DNA from: Acephala macrosclerotiorum
Taxonomy: Eukaryota; Ascomycota; Leotiomycetes; Helotiales; Mollisiaceae
DNA: 64,000 bases
Assembly (NCBI GenBank): GCA_014904845.1
Contig: MU119281.1
Span: 124,001-188,000, forward strand
Direction: 5' to 3'
Numbering within the stretch: the stretch's first letter is position 1; each line of letters starts with the position of its first letter. Below are positions 36,518 to 46,047 of the stretch, piece by piece. Made by a program: the position numbers and the translations under genes. The notes beneath the pieces are model-generated. The model was not told the origin of the DNA and did no database searches. It saw only the letters and a list, made by a program, of their open reading frames with translations.

Positions 36518-36897
36518 ATGCTTGTAAGTTGGCTCTCGTCGACTCCCCTCTCCTGCTAGTTTTGAATCCCTTAAAGGCAGAAGAATTGCTTTTTCGTATT
36601 TCCCTCACTTAGGGGCTACTCGGTTCCAATTGCCGTCAATATAATTTCTGTTGCCATTTGGCAACCATTAAGCCGGAGAAGTTTGACTGACTGAAGCAGG
36701 CCCGAGTGATCGGGAAGCCCTACTCGCCGAGCTGAACGAATGAACGCCCTCGGATATGCATCCATCCCTCCTTCCCAACTCGAACGTGCATTCCTTCTCC
36801 GCAACCATTCTTTGTAGGAGACTGCAGCGGTACACCGCCTCGAGTTCAACAATACCACCACAGCTCCATCCTGAGACTTCAAGCTCGATGTGGTTAA
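36518..36897 (+). pseudogene. Array unit 2: two-exon small gene with one nonsense codon
   Basis: Exon 1 is ATG CTT (36518-36523), directly followed by GTAAGT. The intron 36524-36699 (176 bp) ends GACTGAAGCAG. Read in phase 0, exon 2 (36700-36897) is open for 66 codons except for TGA at 36733, a single C-to-T step from CGA. The peptide (ARVIGKPYSPS, then a Pro/Cys/Ser-rich part ending LRLQARCG) matches no family. Architecture is shared with units 3-6. Confidence 0.5.
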
Positions 36898-36915
36898 ATC
36901 TGGGCGTATAGGGGG

Positions 36916-36932
36916 TATAAATACCTGACTTC
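36916..36932 (+). promoter_or_regulatory. Array unit 3 promoter
   Basis: TATAAATACCTGACTTC, 72 bp before the degenerate donor GTTAGC at 36988. Confidence 0.5.
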
Positions 36933-36987
36933 CTAGTCTTCCAAGGGCAGCAACTCCTGAACTATTTGCCGCTCATTTGCTATTCTA

Positions 36988-37481
36988 GTTAGCTCTTCCC
37001 GTCTTCGCAATGCCAAGACACTTTCAGTGAATCACCGTCGAGAGGACCAACTTGGGTCAACCTGCTGGTTCATTTCTTCGATTGGGAAGCAGCAGAGTTG
37101 ACTTCACCCCGTTTCAAGATTGTTATCGTTGTCATTTGTCTATTACGTTGTTTCACTATAGAATAAAGAAGCCGACTGGGGCTTGATGACTAGCTTTATT
37201 CTACCGATTACGATACCCCAAGACCATTCGCACTCTTCCCTCCCAAGAAGTAAAAGGTGGAAGGGGAGAAAAGAAGCCACGCTGCGTATTCTGCCGACAC
37301 TTCGACAAGGCGGTTATACTGTAGCCGAGCTGCTCGCTCGAAAAGAACAACATTCCTCAATAGACCCACACAAGATTACGAAGAGATCAAGGAGAGCGTT
37401 GCGGAGCTACGAGGATGCAGAGGGATATTGTATCACCCCCAATGCGGCCCCATGATTCCTACGGACCCCAAATTAAATTGA
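36988..37481 (+). pseudogene. Array unit 3: intron plus coding exon with one nonsense codon
   Basis: The intron 36988-37193 (206 bp) ends GATGACTAG; its donor GTTAGC and the lost ATG in exon 1 suggest decay. In phase 0 exon 2 (37194-37481) reads LYSTDYDTPRPFALFPPKK, then TAA at 37251 (one step from CAA), then stays open to 37481. The later part NRPTQDYEEIKESVAELRG resembles NRPTYDKMYEELKARNFED of unit 5, the best direct sign that the coding exons share ancestry. No known family was recognised. Confidence 0.5.
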
Positions 37482-37611
37482 AGGAATCACCGATGCCGCG
37501 ATACAGTGCGAAAATCGCTGGTACTGACTGATATTGGATGGTATGGCCCACTTTCTGAACTCTCTCATGACGAAACCCTGAGAGTTGGCTTTCGGCGCTG
37601 CTTTCAGGGCA

Positions 37612-37628
37612 TATAAATAACTGACTTC
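37612..37628 (+). promoter_or_regulatory. Array unit 4 promoter
   Basis: TATAAATAACTGACTTC, 77 bp before the GTAAGT donor at 37689. Confidence 0.55.
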
Positions 37629-37894
37629 TTGGTCTCTGCAAGAGCAGAAACGTAGGGTCTCTTTCTCTATTCTCATAGCTGCCAATATGTAAGTACAGTA
37701 TGAAATCTCTTTTGTGCTCGTATCCAATCACTCAGCAGACTCGAAACTAGTGTCCACGTCCTTGTCAGTCAACAGTTTCCTAGGGAGAAGGAATTCTAAG
37801 CCAACCGTTATTACTGTCAAGAGACCTATTGTTGCCATCTTATCATTTGCCCATCTTATAATATCCAAGAGAAGTGCTAATACGAGAGAACCAG

Positions 37895-38116
37895 TACTCC
37901 CCGGAGTTGTCGATGCACTCTATGGGCCAAGGCCCTGGATCATCAGGTTTTGCACCTCCAAACTTAGATTTCTCGGGAAGCTTCCCTCCAGCTGCGTCAA
38001 TTGAGAAGGTTCCACCAAAGGCTACAATCGAAGCTCTTATGGCATCGGCTAACGCAGCATTTCCTGTTCCTGGCGCGTCCACGTCGTCCGTGTTGAGCCA
38101 GAAATTTTACTGGTGA
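37895..38116 (+). CDS. Array unit 4 coding exon: small Pro/Ala-rich protein
   Basis: The intron 37689-37894 (206 bp) runs from GTAAGT to AACCAG, with branch-like GTGCTAATA. Exon 2 is open in phase 0 for 74 codons, starting TACTCCCCG and ending KFYW then TGA. Exon 1 has lost the ATG present in units 2 and 5 (it reads CCAATAT before the donor), so translation would begin inside exon 2 at MHSMGQGPGSSGFAPP, or the unit is inactive. Without splicing, an ATG in the branch site opens an 80-codon frame. TGA is followed by ATGGTATGCC, the same 3' context as unit 5 (TGA then ATGGTAAGC), perhaps a 3'-UTR splice donor. No signal peptide. Confidence 0.45.
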   Translation, partial: YSPELSMHSMGQGPGSSGFAPPNLDFSGSFPPAASIEKVPPKATIEALMASANAAFPVPGASTSSVLSQKFYW

Positions 38117-38190
38117 ATGGTATGCCTTCCTTCCTGATCCGTCTTATGGTGAAGACCTAATGTTTGATTGGATAGCTGCTTTTTGGGGAA

Positions 38191-38208
38191 TATAAAATAG
38201 CTGACTTC
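38191..38208 (+). promoter_or_regulatory. Array unit 5 promoter
   Basis: TATAAAATAGCTGACTTC, 71 bp before the GTGAGT donor at 38262; a pyrimidine-rich TCTTGACTCTTTATTTCT stretch leads to the ATG. Confidence 0.6.
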
Positions 38209-38255
38209 TATTTTCTCAGAAGCACCGGCGGCTGCAGTCTTGACTCTTTATTTCT

Positions 38256-38750
38256 ATGCTGGTGAGTGCCCACTCATTTCTGTTTCGCCACATTCTTGTT
38301 CCCCCCAACTCGTCCCCCATTCACTGACAAGACATTTGAACGAGTCTTGTCTTGATCAGGCCCAAAGACCAACTTAGAACAATGAACTTATGAAACTGCT
38401 GTCGAGAGACTTTGTTGTCATCTTACCATTTTGCCATTTTTGATCAGGAACAGAAGTGCTGATAAAACCAGATCCCAGCACACGGTCGACGTGAGCATTC
38501 CTATGCTATGTACAAGGGCTGCGCCAATCGACCAACCTACGATAAGATGTATGAGGAGTTAAAGGCAAGAAACTTCGAGGATAGTGATGGCGAAGAAGAA
38601 GAGAAGAATGTCGAGGAGGAAGACTATTCTGAGTATGGTCCCGTAACTGGTTATCCTCCTGGATTTGGTCTCCCTTCACCAATCCTTGTTCCTATGAACA
38701 GCTGGAACGCATATAACTATTGCAGAACTGGAGGCTACCGTGCAATGTGA
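38256..38750 (+). CDS. Array unit 5: intact two-exon small acidic protein
   Basis: This is the best preserved unit. Exon 1 is ATG CTG (38256-38261). The intron 38262-38471 is 210 bp, GTGAGT to ACCAG, with branch-like GTGCTGATAA. Exon 2 (38472-38750) is open in phase 0 for 93 codons including the stop. The predicted 94-residue protein starts MLIPAHGRREHSYAMYKG. It has a Glu/Asp-rich middle (EDSDGEEEEKNVEEEDYSEY) and a Pro/Gly/Tyr-rich end (PGFGLPSPILVPMNSW). There is no signal peptide or membrane helix. The unspliced alternative would start at MYKGCANRP (38508). No family was recognised. Confidence 0.6.
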
Positions 38751-38810
38751 ATGGTAAGCTTCCTCAAAAGTCTCCACAAACCTCCAATGTACTTCGAGAA
38801 CCAGGAAGGG

Positions 38811-38827
38811 TATAAATAGCTGACGTT
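38811..38827 (+). promoter_or_regulatory. Array unit 6 promoter
   Basis: TATAAATAGCTGACGTT, 73 bp before the GTGAGT donor at 38884. Confidence 0.55.
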
Positions 38828-39093
38828 TTACCTATCCAGAAGAACAAACACATCACGGTTCTTAGAACTTTTCTATTACACTTGTGAGTATGCCGTTTTT
38901 ATCATACACAATACCGTACACTTCACAGTCTCGCCATGGGTGTGGTTAAACATTTGTTTCCGTGCACTCCACCCTTTCGCCAAGCCCTTCTCGAGCTCAA
39001 CAGACCGGTCTCTTTTTGTTGTCAACACCCATTCTGTTGTCATTTGGTAAAATACATGCAATTGAGAAATAAAGCTAATGTGAAACGAAACAG

Positions 39094-39375
39094 ATTGAAG
39101 AAACCAGCAGCAGCGGAGTGCGACACCTCAGCATACCCAGTCCCCCGGCCGCCGCTGTCAAGAAAGTTACTGTCAAGAAGCCAGCTGCTGATCCAGCTAA
39201 GAAGGGTGTCGGCAAGGTGACTGCTCCTAAGAATGTTACTATGGAGGCTAGTAAGGCAAAGGAGGTTCTAGTCGCCGACAGCAAGGCCAAGGCCAAGGGC
39301 ACCTTGTGTATGGTACTCCACAACCTGCATACCCTCACTATCACCTTCAACAATCTAATTCTGTTCGATGGCTAA
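39094..39375 (+). CDS. Array unit 6 coding exon: Lys/Ala/Pro-rich protein
   Basis: The intron 38884-39093 (210 bp) runs GTGAGT to AAACAG, with branch-like AGCTAATG. Exon 2 in phase 0 reads IEETSSSGVRHLSIPSPPAA, then a strongly basic Lys-Lys/Pro-Ala/Val segment (KKVTVKKPAADPAKKGVGKV) resembling a histone-H1-like tail. Where units 4 and 5 have TGA-ATG-GTA, this unit has TGT-ATG-GTA, so the stop is lost and the frame runs to 39375 unless GTACTC is used as a splice donor. Exon 1 reads ACACTT in place of ATGCTG, so the start is uncertain. Confidence 0.4.
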   Translation: MEETSSSGVRHLSIPSPPAAAVKKVTVKKPAADPAKKGVGKVTAPKNVTMEASKAKEVLVADSKAKAKGTLCMVLHNLHTLTITFNNLILFDG

Positions 39376-41578
39376 GGCTCTAGAGAAGCTGATATGTTCT
39401 CCGAAGCAACTTCTCATCTATCAGCTTGCCATTTTAGAGAGCAAATAGTCACCGTTACTCAGGCAAGCACCTCTACGGTTATTATGGCCAGCCGCAAGAG
39501 ACATATGCATAGTCATCATGCTAGGGGTTTCAACGGAGCTACGAGCTAGCCGACATAGCGCCAGGGCTGGATATTTTCATAGGGCTCTCTAGCTTTAGAG
39601 ATGGGCTGCTATTGGGTAATTTCTAGGGTCCTTCTGAACCCAAGCACTGGGAAATGCACCAGCCGTCGATGAATTTCCAAAAATCGCTCCCCGGCTATCT
39701 CACCGCTCAGGTTTGTAGTGCTGGAGGGTGCAAACCATGAAAATGAGGAAGTAGATACGGGATGGGTAGACCTTTAGGCGAGCTTTACTGGGAAACTGAA
39801 TTTTGTCGATAATAGCAGGATGTCAAGGAGAAAAGTGGAGAGGACTCTAACCCGCTAGCAGTAGAAATGCAATCCTCTTCCGTTCAGGTTATCCTAGAGT
39901 CTGATGGCAATGTCCCAGAAGGGCAGGTGAAGTCTGGATCTTCTTTCTACAGTATCCGAGTCGCTATAGCCCCAGGCTCGCAGCGAAGGAGTTTGTTCAC
40001 TATATTAAGCTTAATTACCAAATTCTACAATGCGTGTCTGCATTTGCCCAGACCAATTTGATTGTAACATGTGACAAGCTGTAGTGATTTAGAAGAAGTT
40101 CCCATACCCATGGCTCCGATGAGGCTGTGGATTTCGGCGAGCATGTCAAGGATTGCGGGATGTTAGGACGATGGAGATTGCGTTGGAGGGGAGCTCAGTT
40201 GGCCTCTGAGGTAAGAGAAATCATCGCAAATGCGAAATCTTTATCCAAGCATTCTGGATGCTTTGGAATAAATTCTTGGGAAAAGTGGTTGTGACATTGT
40301 TGGTGAAAGTTACAGGGTAATTCAGCGTTGAAAGGGGACTGTGGAGAAAGTTTCAGGGAGCTAATCACACGATGCCTTAGCCGAAGCGAGGAAAAGGGGT
40401 GGAGGCGATTTTCAAAACTTCAAAAGCAAACCAAAAATGAAATGACAACGGGGAAGAGAATCATGCTGAGAAACATAGAAGAAAAAAGCAAAAAGTCAAA
40501 CCACACGATGGTGGTCTTATAAAACCATAGCTAGTATGATTTTTAAACGGGCAGATGGCATTCGTATTTCAGGAGTGCTCTAAGAACAGGGGACAAGCTA
40601 CATTATGTACTGTTTCTATAAGGCAAACCGGCTACACATCTGTTGAGAAATTTGCTTATTTAAATTTATACGTATGGTTGCAAGGTGGGCGCCGGAGCGG
40701 AGAATACAGGTGGAGCTAGAGGCAGGCGAGGGGGAGGGATTGAGTGTCTGAATCTTATCTGTGTTCTGAAACGTGATGCGAGAGCTTTCTTATACTTGAA
40801 CGTATTGCTAAATCTACAGAAACATTGAGCAGAGAAATATGTTGCGTTTTCGAGTTGCAGCAGGGCTTCAACAACTTTCTCATTTGTTAAGGAAGCTGAA
40901 TGCTATGAGTCGTTAATGATTGAGAAACTGAGGGACAATTTCATGGTCTTGAAGTCAGGGCCAAGTTCATGGACATGCTTTATTTTGAATCTGGTGAGAC
41001 TGAGTGCCAGGGCAAAAAGCATGGAGAAAGAGTCATGATGGAATGGGGAAATCGAGAGGTCATGAATATTCTCACAAGTTCATAAAAATGTGTCCAATAA
41101 TAGGAGTCTCAAAGATGCGCCTTCAAAATAGGAAATAGCCATTCTTGAAGCTTAATTTCAATTTTTTTTTTTTTTTTTTTTTTTGGAAGTTCAGGGACCT
41201 GCACTCCACATCTCGAGTCTTGCTGAATGTCTTCTCCTGACATCGTCTTGCTAGCCTAATGTACTATGAGATTCATAAGATAGAGAGAGCCCCAAAGGGT
41301 AAGAAGAGACTCGACATCTAATATAAATGGATGATTGGGTAGACCGGAATGTACCGCGGCTAACCTGCCTTGTATGAGCTAGTGCTCAACAAAAAGAAAG
41401 CCAGGAAGGCTTTGACTTCATTTGGAAAGCACGGCCCTCTTCCGCCTTCTTCAACAAGCTCAATCTTCCACGAACGTCGACGGGCGCACAAAAGAATCTC
41501 TCCATCCTGCGAAACGTCAAGCAATTCCCACGAGACCAAAGTTCCGATAAGCACACGATCTCCTCGTCCCTACTCGAT
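39376..41578. other. Long intergenic region, no supported gene
   Basis: About 2.2 kb. Contains a 24-base poly-T tract near 41161 and short ORFs without recognisable features. I found no further copy of the array promoter motif here. Confidence 0.45.
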
Positions 41579-42526
41579 ATGGATTCTATAATCGATCTGA
41601 CGTTAGACGACGACGAGCCAGTACAACAATCAACTGCTGCGTTAACATCCAAAGTCGAGCCGTTCACCGAGTTCACACCCTTCCCCAAGCTAGCCATAGA
41701 ATTGCGCCTCCTGATTTGGAGCTTTGCGACGCCCGAGCCTGCCATAGTTGTTCAACGCAAAAGCTCTTTCAAAGGCCGCCGCTTCTTCTTCGATCGCCCA
41801 GTTCCTGCCATCTTTCAAGTCAATCAAGAATCCCGCAACGAATTCATCGAAAATGAGCCCGACAAGAAGAATAAGCCCTTAAAGGTTGCTCAACTACTAT
41901 CACTCGAGCGTCATCGTCGCGATCATCCTGTATACAAGATGTGCTTTCGAAATCGGAGCAGGTTGAGCGCAGGAGCTTACTTCTCGTCGGAAATTGATTC
42001 ATTGTTTGGCATGGCTTATGAGATGAAGGAGAAGAAAGATGCATCCGGTGCCATAATTAGCTCAAGCAGCCTTTACCTTGGCGTTACCGACTTGAGCGTT
42101 GGAAGCACTCTGAAACATCTAATACTTACTCAAAAAAACGCCCGACCAGCCGACAAAGCCGAATTGATCGCTCTCAGTAAAGCCTTCCCCAACTTGGAGA
42201 CTCTGACGATTTTGATTCAAGATGACGTGTTCGACCCTTTCCACCAAGGACCGTATCCTTTGACTTACCCGCCAGAGAGCGACGGCCAGCTTTCTTTGGA
42301 TGGACTGGACTCAATTCAGGTAATCAGCATTAATTTTTCAATGATTGCCAACGTATCTCTAGCCCAGGTCCAGACTGCGCACCCTACAATGAAATTCCCG
42401 GCCTTGAAGTTCAGATTCGAACAGCAATTCAGAGCCAACGAGAACATTCCTACCTTATGGCATGCCAGACAACCGACTGCAACTCAACGACTATCCGCGG
42501 CTCAACCTCCATCCGAAGGTCAATAA
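41579..42526 (+). CDS. 2EXR-domain protein with an N-terminal SUMO-interaction-like motif
   Basis: A single exon of 315 codons. The N terminus is MDSIIDLTLDDDE: hydrophobic I-I-D-L-T-L followed by acidic residues, the pattern of a SUMO-interacting motif. The 2EXR core follows: FTPFPKLAIELRLLIWSFAT, PEPAIVVQRK and VPAIFQVNQESRNEF. The middle carries HPVYKMCFRNRSR and SAGAYFSSEIDSLF, blocks shared with the protein at 56212-57198. The C-terminal part has LETLTILIQD and PALKFRFEQQFRA. Length is within the family range. Function is not established; a nuclear, SUMO-linked role is only a hypothesis. Confidence 0.8.
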   Translation: MDSIIDLTLDDDEPVQQSTAALTSKVEPFTEFTPFPKLAIELRLLIWSFATPEPAIVVQRKSSFKGRRFFFDRPVPAIFQVNQESRNEFIENEPDKKNKPLKVAQLLSLERHRRDHPVYKMCFRNRSRLSAGAYFSSEIDSLFGMAYEMKEKKDASGAIISSSSLYLGVTDLSVGSTLKHLILTQKNARPADKAELIALSKAFPNLETLTILIQDDVFDPFHQGPYPLTYPPESDGQLSLDGLDSIQVISINFSMIANVSLAQVQTAHPTMKFPALKFRFEQQFRANENIPTLWHARQPTATQRLSAAQPPSEGQ

Positions 42527-43815
42527 CCCACCTCAATTCGACCACTACGCGGTTGATGCCAGTTTGCGGTGAGAGCTATCTGATTAACCCCAAATTTCAC
42601 GGTTTCTCTCTGCGGCTCTCGGTATCAGTCGCACTCCATGCTGCGTTGGGGAGAGGTTATTATTTGGGATAATTTCAAGAATGGATGGCGAGATTCGAGG
42701 AGGATCAGACAAAAGTGTTTGTAGCAGTACTAGCACAGCTAGTCATCTAAAGCGTGATTTTTTCTGACTGGGAAGTTTAGTGGATTGGTTGGGAACGGAC
42801 ACCCAACCTAATGTATTTCTCTTCATTTCTCAAGGACAACATGGTATCCGAGGAGAGAAAGACGAGATAAAGACACTAGGTTCCTGGATTCAACCGGATG
42901 GGAATAGTAGCGAAGATCATAGCATGAATTTCACGACTCAAAAGTCAAGAGCAAAGCAAAACTTTCATCTGGTTCTTCCTTGTGATTCTGTGAAAGAATG
43001 GAAGTCAGCCTAGGCTATGATTAGAGTTTCTCTTAGTGCTTATTGACCAAAAGCGAAAACACAGGAGAACAAAAGGAAACAATGGCTGATAAGCTGGCAC
43101 AATGGAACCTTTACATATGGATCATTTGACTTCAGCAAAGATTGTCCTCACTAACAGTCTCAAACTTGAACGGACAGAGATCAAGTCCAAACACAAACCC
43201 AGACAGAGCAGGCATCTAGCATAAGACATGGTACAGCATCTTGATGCCCCGTAGCATTGAAGCTGAAGTCCTCTCCTTTTCCCGTCCTCCAACACCGTAT
43301 AATCTGGCTTGACGATTCTGTCTTGAAACAGGTGTCAAAATGCGGCTAGAACTTCTAGCTACACAACTGTCTGTATAAAAGGACGACTTCCAATATGAAG
43401 CTATGTAAAGCAGTCCTCGACATGAGAGAACTTCAGATCATCCACAGATTGAAAGAACCCAAGAATCTATGGCGCATCTCCATGCCAAAAGTCACAGTAG
43501 TACTTCAAGAACTGCCGGAGACACCTTGACAGTCTCTTGTGAGTTATTACGTTCACCATCGCGTCTTATCACCGATAACCACCGACTCCGAAAGTGAGGT
43601 CTGTATAGAAGGGCACGGATTTATATGATTCCAGAATACTGGCGCTACGGCTTGTATTCCGAGAGCTAGACAGTTTAAATTCTCCTCTTCTCTCAAGATC
43701 GAACAACAAAAAACCACACTTTCTTGAACATTAAGACCAAGAATTATCCCGAACCACTTGGTTATTGCTGCGCCTTCTTTCGTTAACTTCCATTGATGAT
43801 ACATTAACATCAATC
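42527..43815. other. Intergenic, with two TATA-like repeats
   Basis: About 1.3 kb without a supported gene. GTCTGTATAAAAGGAC (about 43370) and GTCTGTATAGAAGGGC (about 43600) are near-identical and 230 bp apart; the second is about 215 bp upstream of the next ORF and may be its promoter. Confidence 0.35.
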
Positions 43816-44574
43816 ATGGGTCCAAAGCTTTCCAAGAAGCAGTTCCTCGAGACCCGCGCGGAGATCGCAGCGCTGGTTGCGCATGCGGAAACGACTGACT
43901 ATCCGCGATACAACGCGGCTTTACACGATGATCCTTCCTCTGCTGCTTCATACAGCGACAATTCCCAATTGTTTACGCAGGCCCACGCGTCTCCCTACTG
44001 TCCAGTAGATGTTGTCCCTCTCGCTCTCGCTTCCAGCAACAATGCGAAATCCTCCTACCTACCGGCGAATGTTCCCCCTCCACCTCCTCAGCATTGGGTT
44101 ACTGTTCCTTCAAACACGTTTTTGGACCCCACTGCTCAAGCTGGCCATGCCAAATTACCCCAACTCTCCACCTTCGTCCCTCCACCTGGATCATACCTAC
44201 CTCCCTTCAACCCGCTCTCGAACACAGCCGCTGCGAGTCCGACTGAATATAATCACTCTCCCTATGTATTCCGGTGCCTTCACTCACCATCTCCTGAGCC
44301 CGTGGCTGCTACTGCGACTGAGCCGGACTACAGCCTCTCTTCGTTTTCAGCCAGGGATCTTCGATCACCATCTCCTGAACCTTTAGCTCCAGCCAGCAAC
44401 CCATACAACTACTCTCTCCATGCATCACCCAACCTTCGATCACCACGTCCTCAACGCTTTGCTTGCCGTACAGTTATCGACCTTCGATCGCCATCTCCCG
44501 AGCCTGAAACTCCAGCCACGGAAATTGAGAAGGAAGCACCACCCGTTAACCTCCGAAATCTCCCTGCTCGCTAA
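43816..44574 (+). CDS. Proline-rich protein with SPSPEP repeats
   Basis: From ATG 43816 (MGPKLSKKQFLETRAEIAAL) the frame encodes 252 residues ending RNLPAR. After a short helical N terminus it is Pro/Ser/Ala-rich, and the C-terminal third carries four spaced repeats: LHSPSPEPVA, LRSPSPEPLA, LRSPRPQRFA and LRSPSPEPET. Such Ser-Pro repeats are typical phosphorylation targets in disordered proteins. The frame ends exactly where a 2EXR remnant begins in another frame, so the stop may be secondary or the ORF may be the head of a broken fusion. Family not recognised. Confidence 0.45.
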   Translation: MGPKLSKKQFLETRAEIAALVAHAETTDYPRYNAALHDDPSSAASYSDNSQLFTQAHASPYCPVDVVPLALASSNNAKSSYLPANVPPPPPQHWVTVPSNTFLDPTAQAGHAKLPQLSTFVPPPGSYLPPFNPLSNTAAASPTEYNHSPYVFRCLHSPSPEPVAATATEPDYSLSSFSARDLRSPSPEPLAPASNPYNYSLHASPNLRSPRPQRFACRTVIDLRSPSPEPETPATEIEKEAPPVNLRNLPAR

Positions 44575-44890
44575 AGGAAAGCATCAACCACATAACAAGA
44601 ATTATGGGTTGAGGGTTGGGAGAGGTGCTGATTTGAGTGTGGATATTGATTCGTTTTGGCCGGAGAGGAAGAGGTTGAGGCATGATTTGATGGTTGGGCA
44701 ATTAGATGGGGAGGGGAAGAAGATCGGGTGGTGTCGTGTCTCGTACAATTTTCAGCTGAAGAAGGTCTCGGGGAGTTATGAACAATTGAAGCTGGTGAAT
44801 CTGGAGAGAAGATGGCTGGTATTGAGAATGAGACACGAGAGACAGTATATTGTGGCTCAGGATGTGGATATTCTGGCGTGTGCAGCATAA
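44575..44890 (+). pseudogene. 2EXR C-terminal remnant
   Basis: In the frame ending at 44890 the sequence reads KHQPHNKNYG, ADLSVDIDSFWPE and LVLRMRHERQYIVAQDVDIL. These align in order with KHPIYKLCFR, AYMSMDIDTFW and LSVKWRHERQFIRAENLDI of the intact 2EXR protein at 56212-57198. The central segment is shortened. It directly follows the proline-rich ORF but in a different frame. An intron linking the two is conceivable (no strong donor seen); otherwise a frameshift has separated them. Confidence 0.5.
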
Positions 44891-46047
44891 TTTTGCTTCT
44901 TGGGCGATGAGAGGGATAGAGCTGCGCACTGGAAACTGTTAAGGATAGTTTGGAGCATATGAGGATGTGTAAAAGCCAGAAACGAGGCAATCGATGGGTG
45001 AGGGCTTTTGACGTTGGGCCGATCCTGGAGCATACTTCGACCAGTTTGGATTTTCAGGCAGACACAAGGGCTGTGGTGGCTCGTAGAGACATCGTGTGAG
45101 GTAGCAACGCAAAAACCCCCAAACTTCCCGGTGCAAACCAAGAAAACTAAAGATTTCACAATCCGCGTCTGTAACACGTGACAGCCCCCCTCAAACAGAA
45201 ACATCAAACCTTTTCTCAGAGCCTCCAACTGTATATCAAAGTAAGAACTTTCTCAGTTATTCCCGCTTCCAAGGCTTGGATAGGCTTTGCATTTTTCCTC
45301 GAGCTTGATATCTTGTCACCGCGATGGGATGTCGCCATTGATCATAATTTTTCCCACCCCTTGGTTCTTAGCACAATTATTTTGGGTGAGAGGATTAGTA
45401 CTTCTTCGTCACTAAGCAAGTCATCGATATCCATTTATTGCCAAATTTCCATTGCGTTGTTAATATGAAGAGGAGAGGGAGAGTGAAAGATAAGAGGTGA
45501 TGTGAAGTTAATTTTGAGGCATCTCGTTGAAATTCCAGGCCGGGCGATGGGGAGGCACGTGATAGAGTTCCTGCTTTCATTTCTATTTTATCTTTCGATT
45601 TGGTGTTTTTGAGAGTTTGATGGTCAGGGTAGATGTGGTGGTATTCATTTTTGATTATGTTTGACTTGATGTTGGTATTGTCTCTGGTGTTGTATTTTTC
45701 ACTTCTCAACTTGTGCCACTTCTGCTCAGACCATCTAACATCTACAAATCTAAACAGCTCTTGATTCTCACACATCCATGCGACAAACCATCCGAGGAGG
45801 GGCCGGATATATTGAAAGGTGAGTTCGAAATTTCATTCATGAATCAAACGGAAGCAAAACGCTCGCTTCGCCTTGACGCCATTTCTTGCTTCCCGCTCGC
45901 TGGCCGAAATGGATGCGCTCGCTCGAAGTTAAAACTATATACTGTAATCCGACATCCATGTCCACATGCATTTGAATCCAACATTCCTCCCATTCTGGAT
46001 TTCCAAAATTCCTCGCGATATGATCGATTCCATAGGTAATTCTTCCT
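44891..46047. other. Intergenic, no supported gene
   Basis: About 1.15 kb between the 2EXR remnant and the 3' end of RXT3. Overlapping ORFs on both strands show no recognisable features. Confidence 0.4.

Noticed and set aside
36100..39400. Array read as tandem non-coding RNA genes
   Set aside because: Phase-0 open exons after the acceptors in five units, with near-constant intron length, favour protein-coding genes, though non-coding transcripts cannot be excluded without RNA data.
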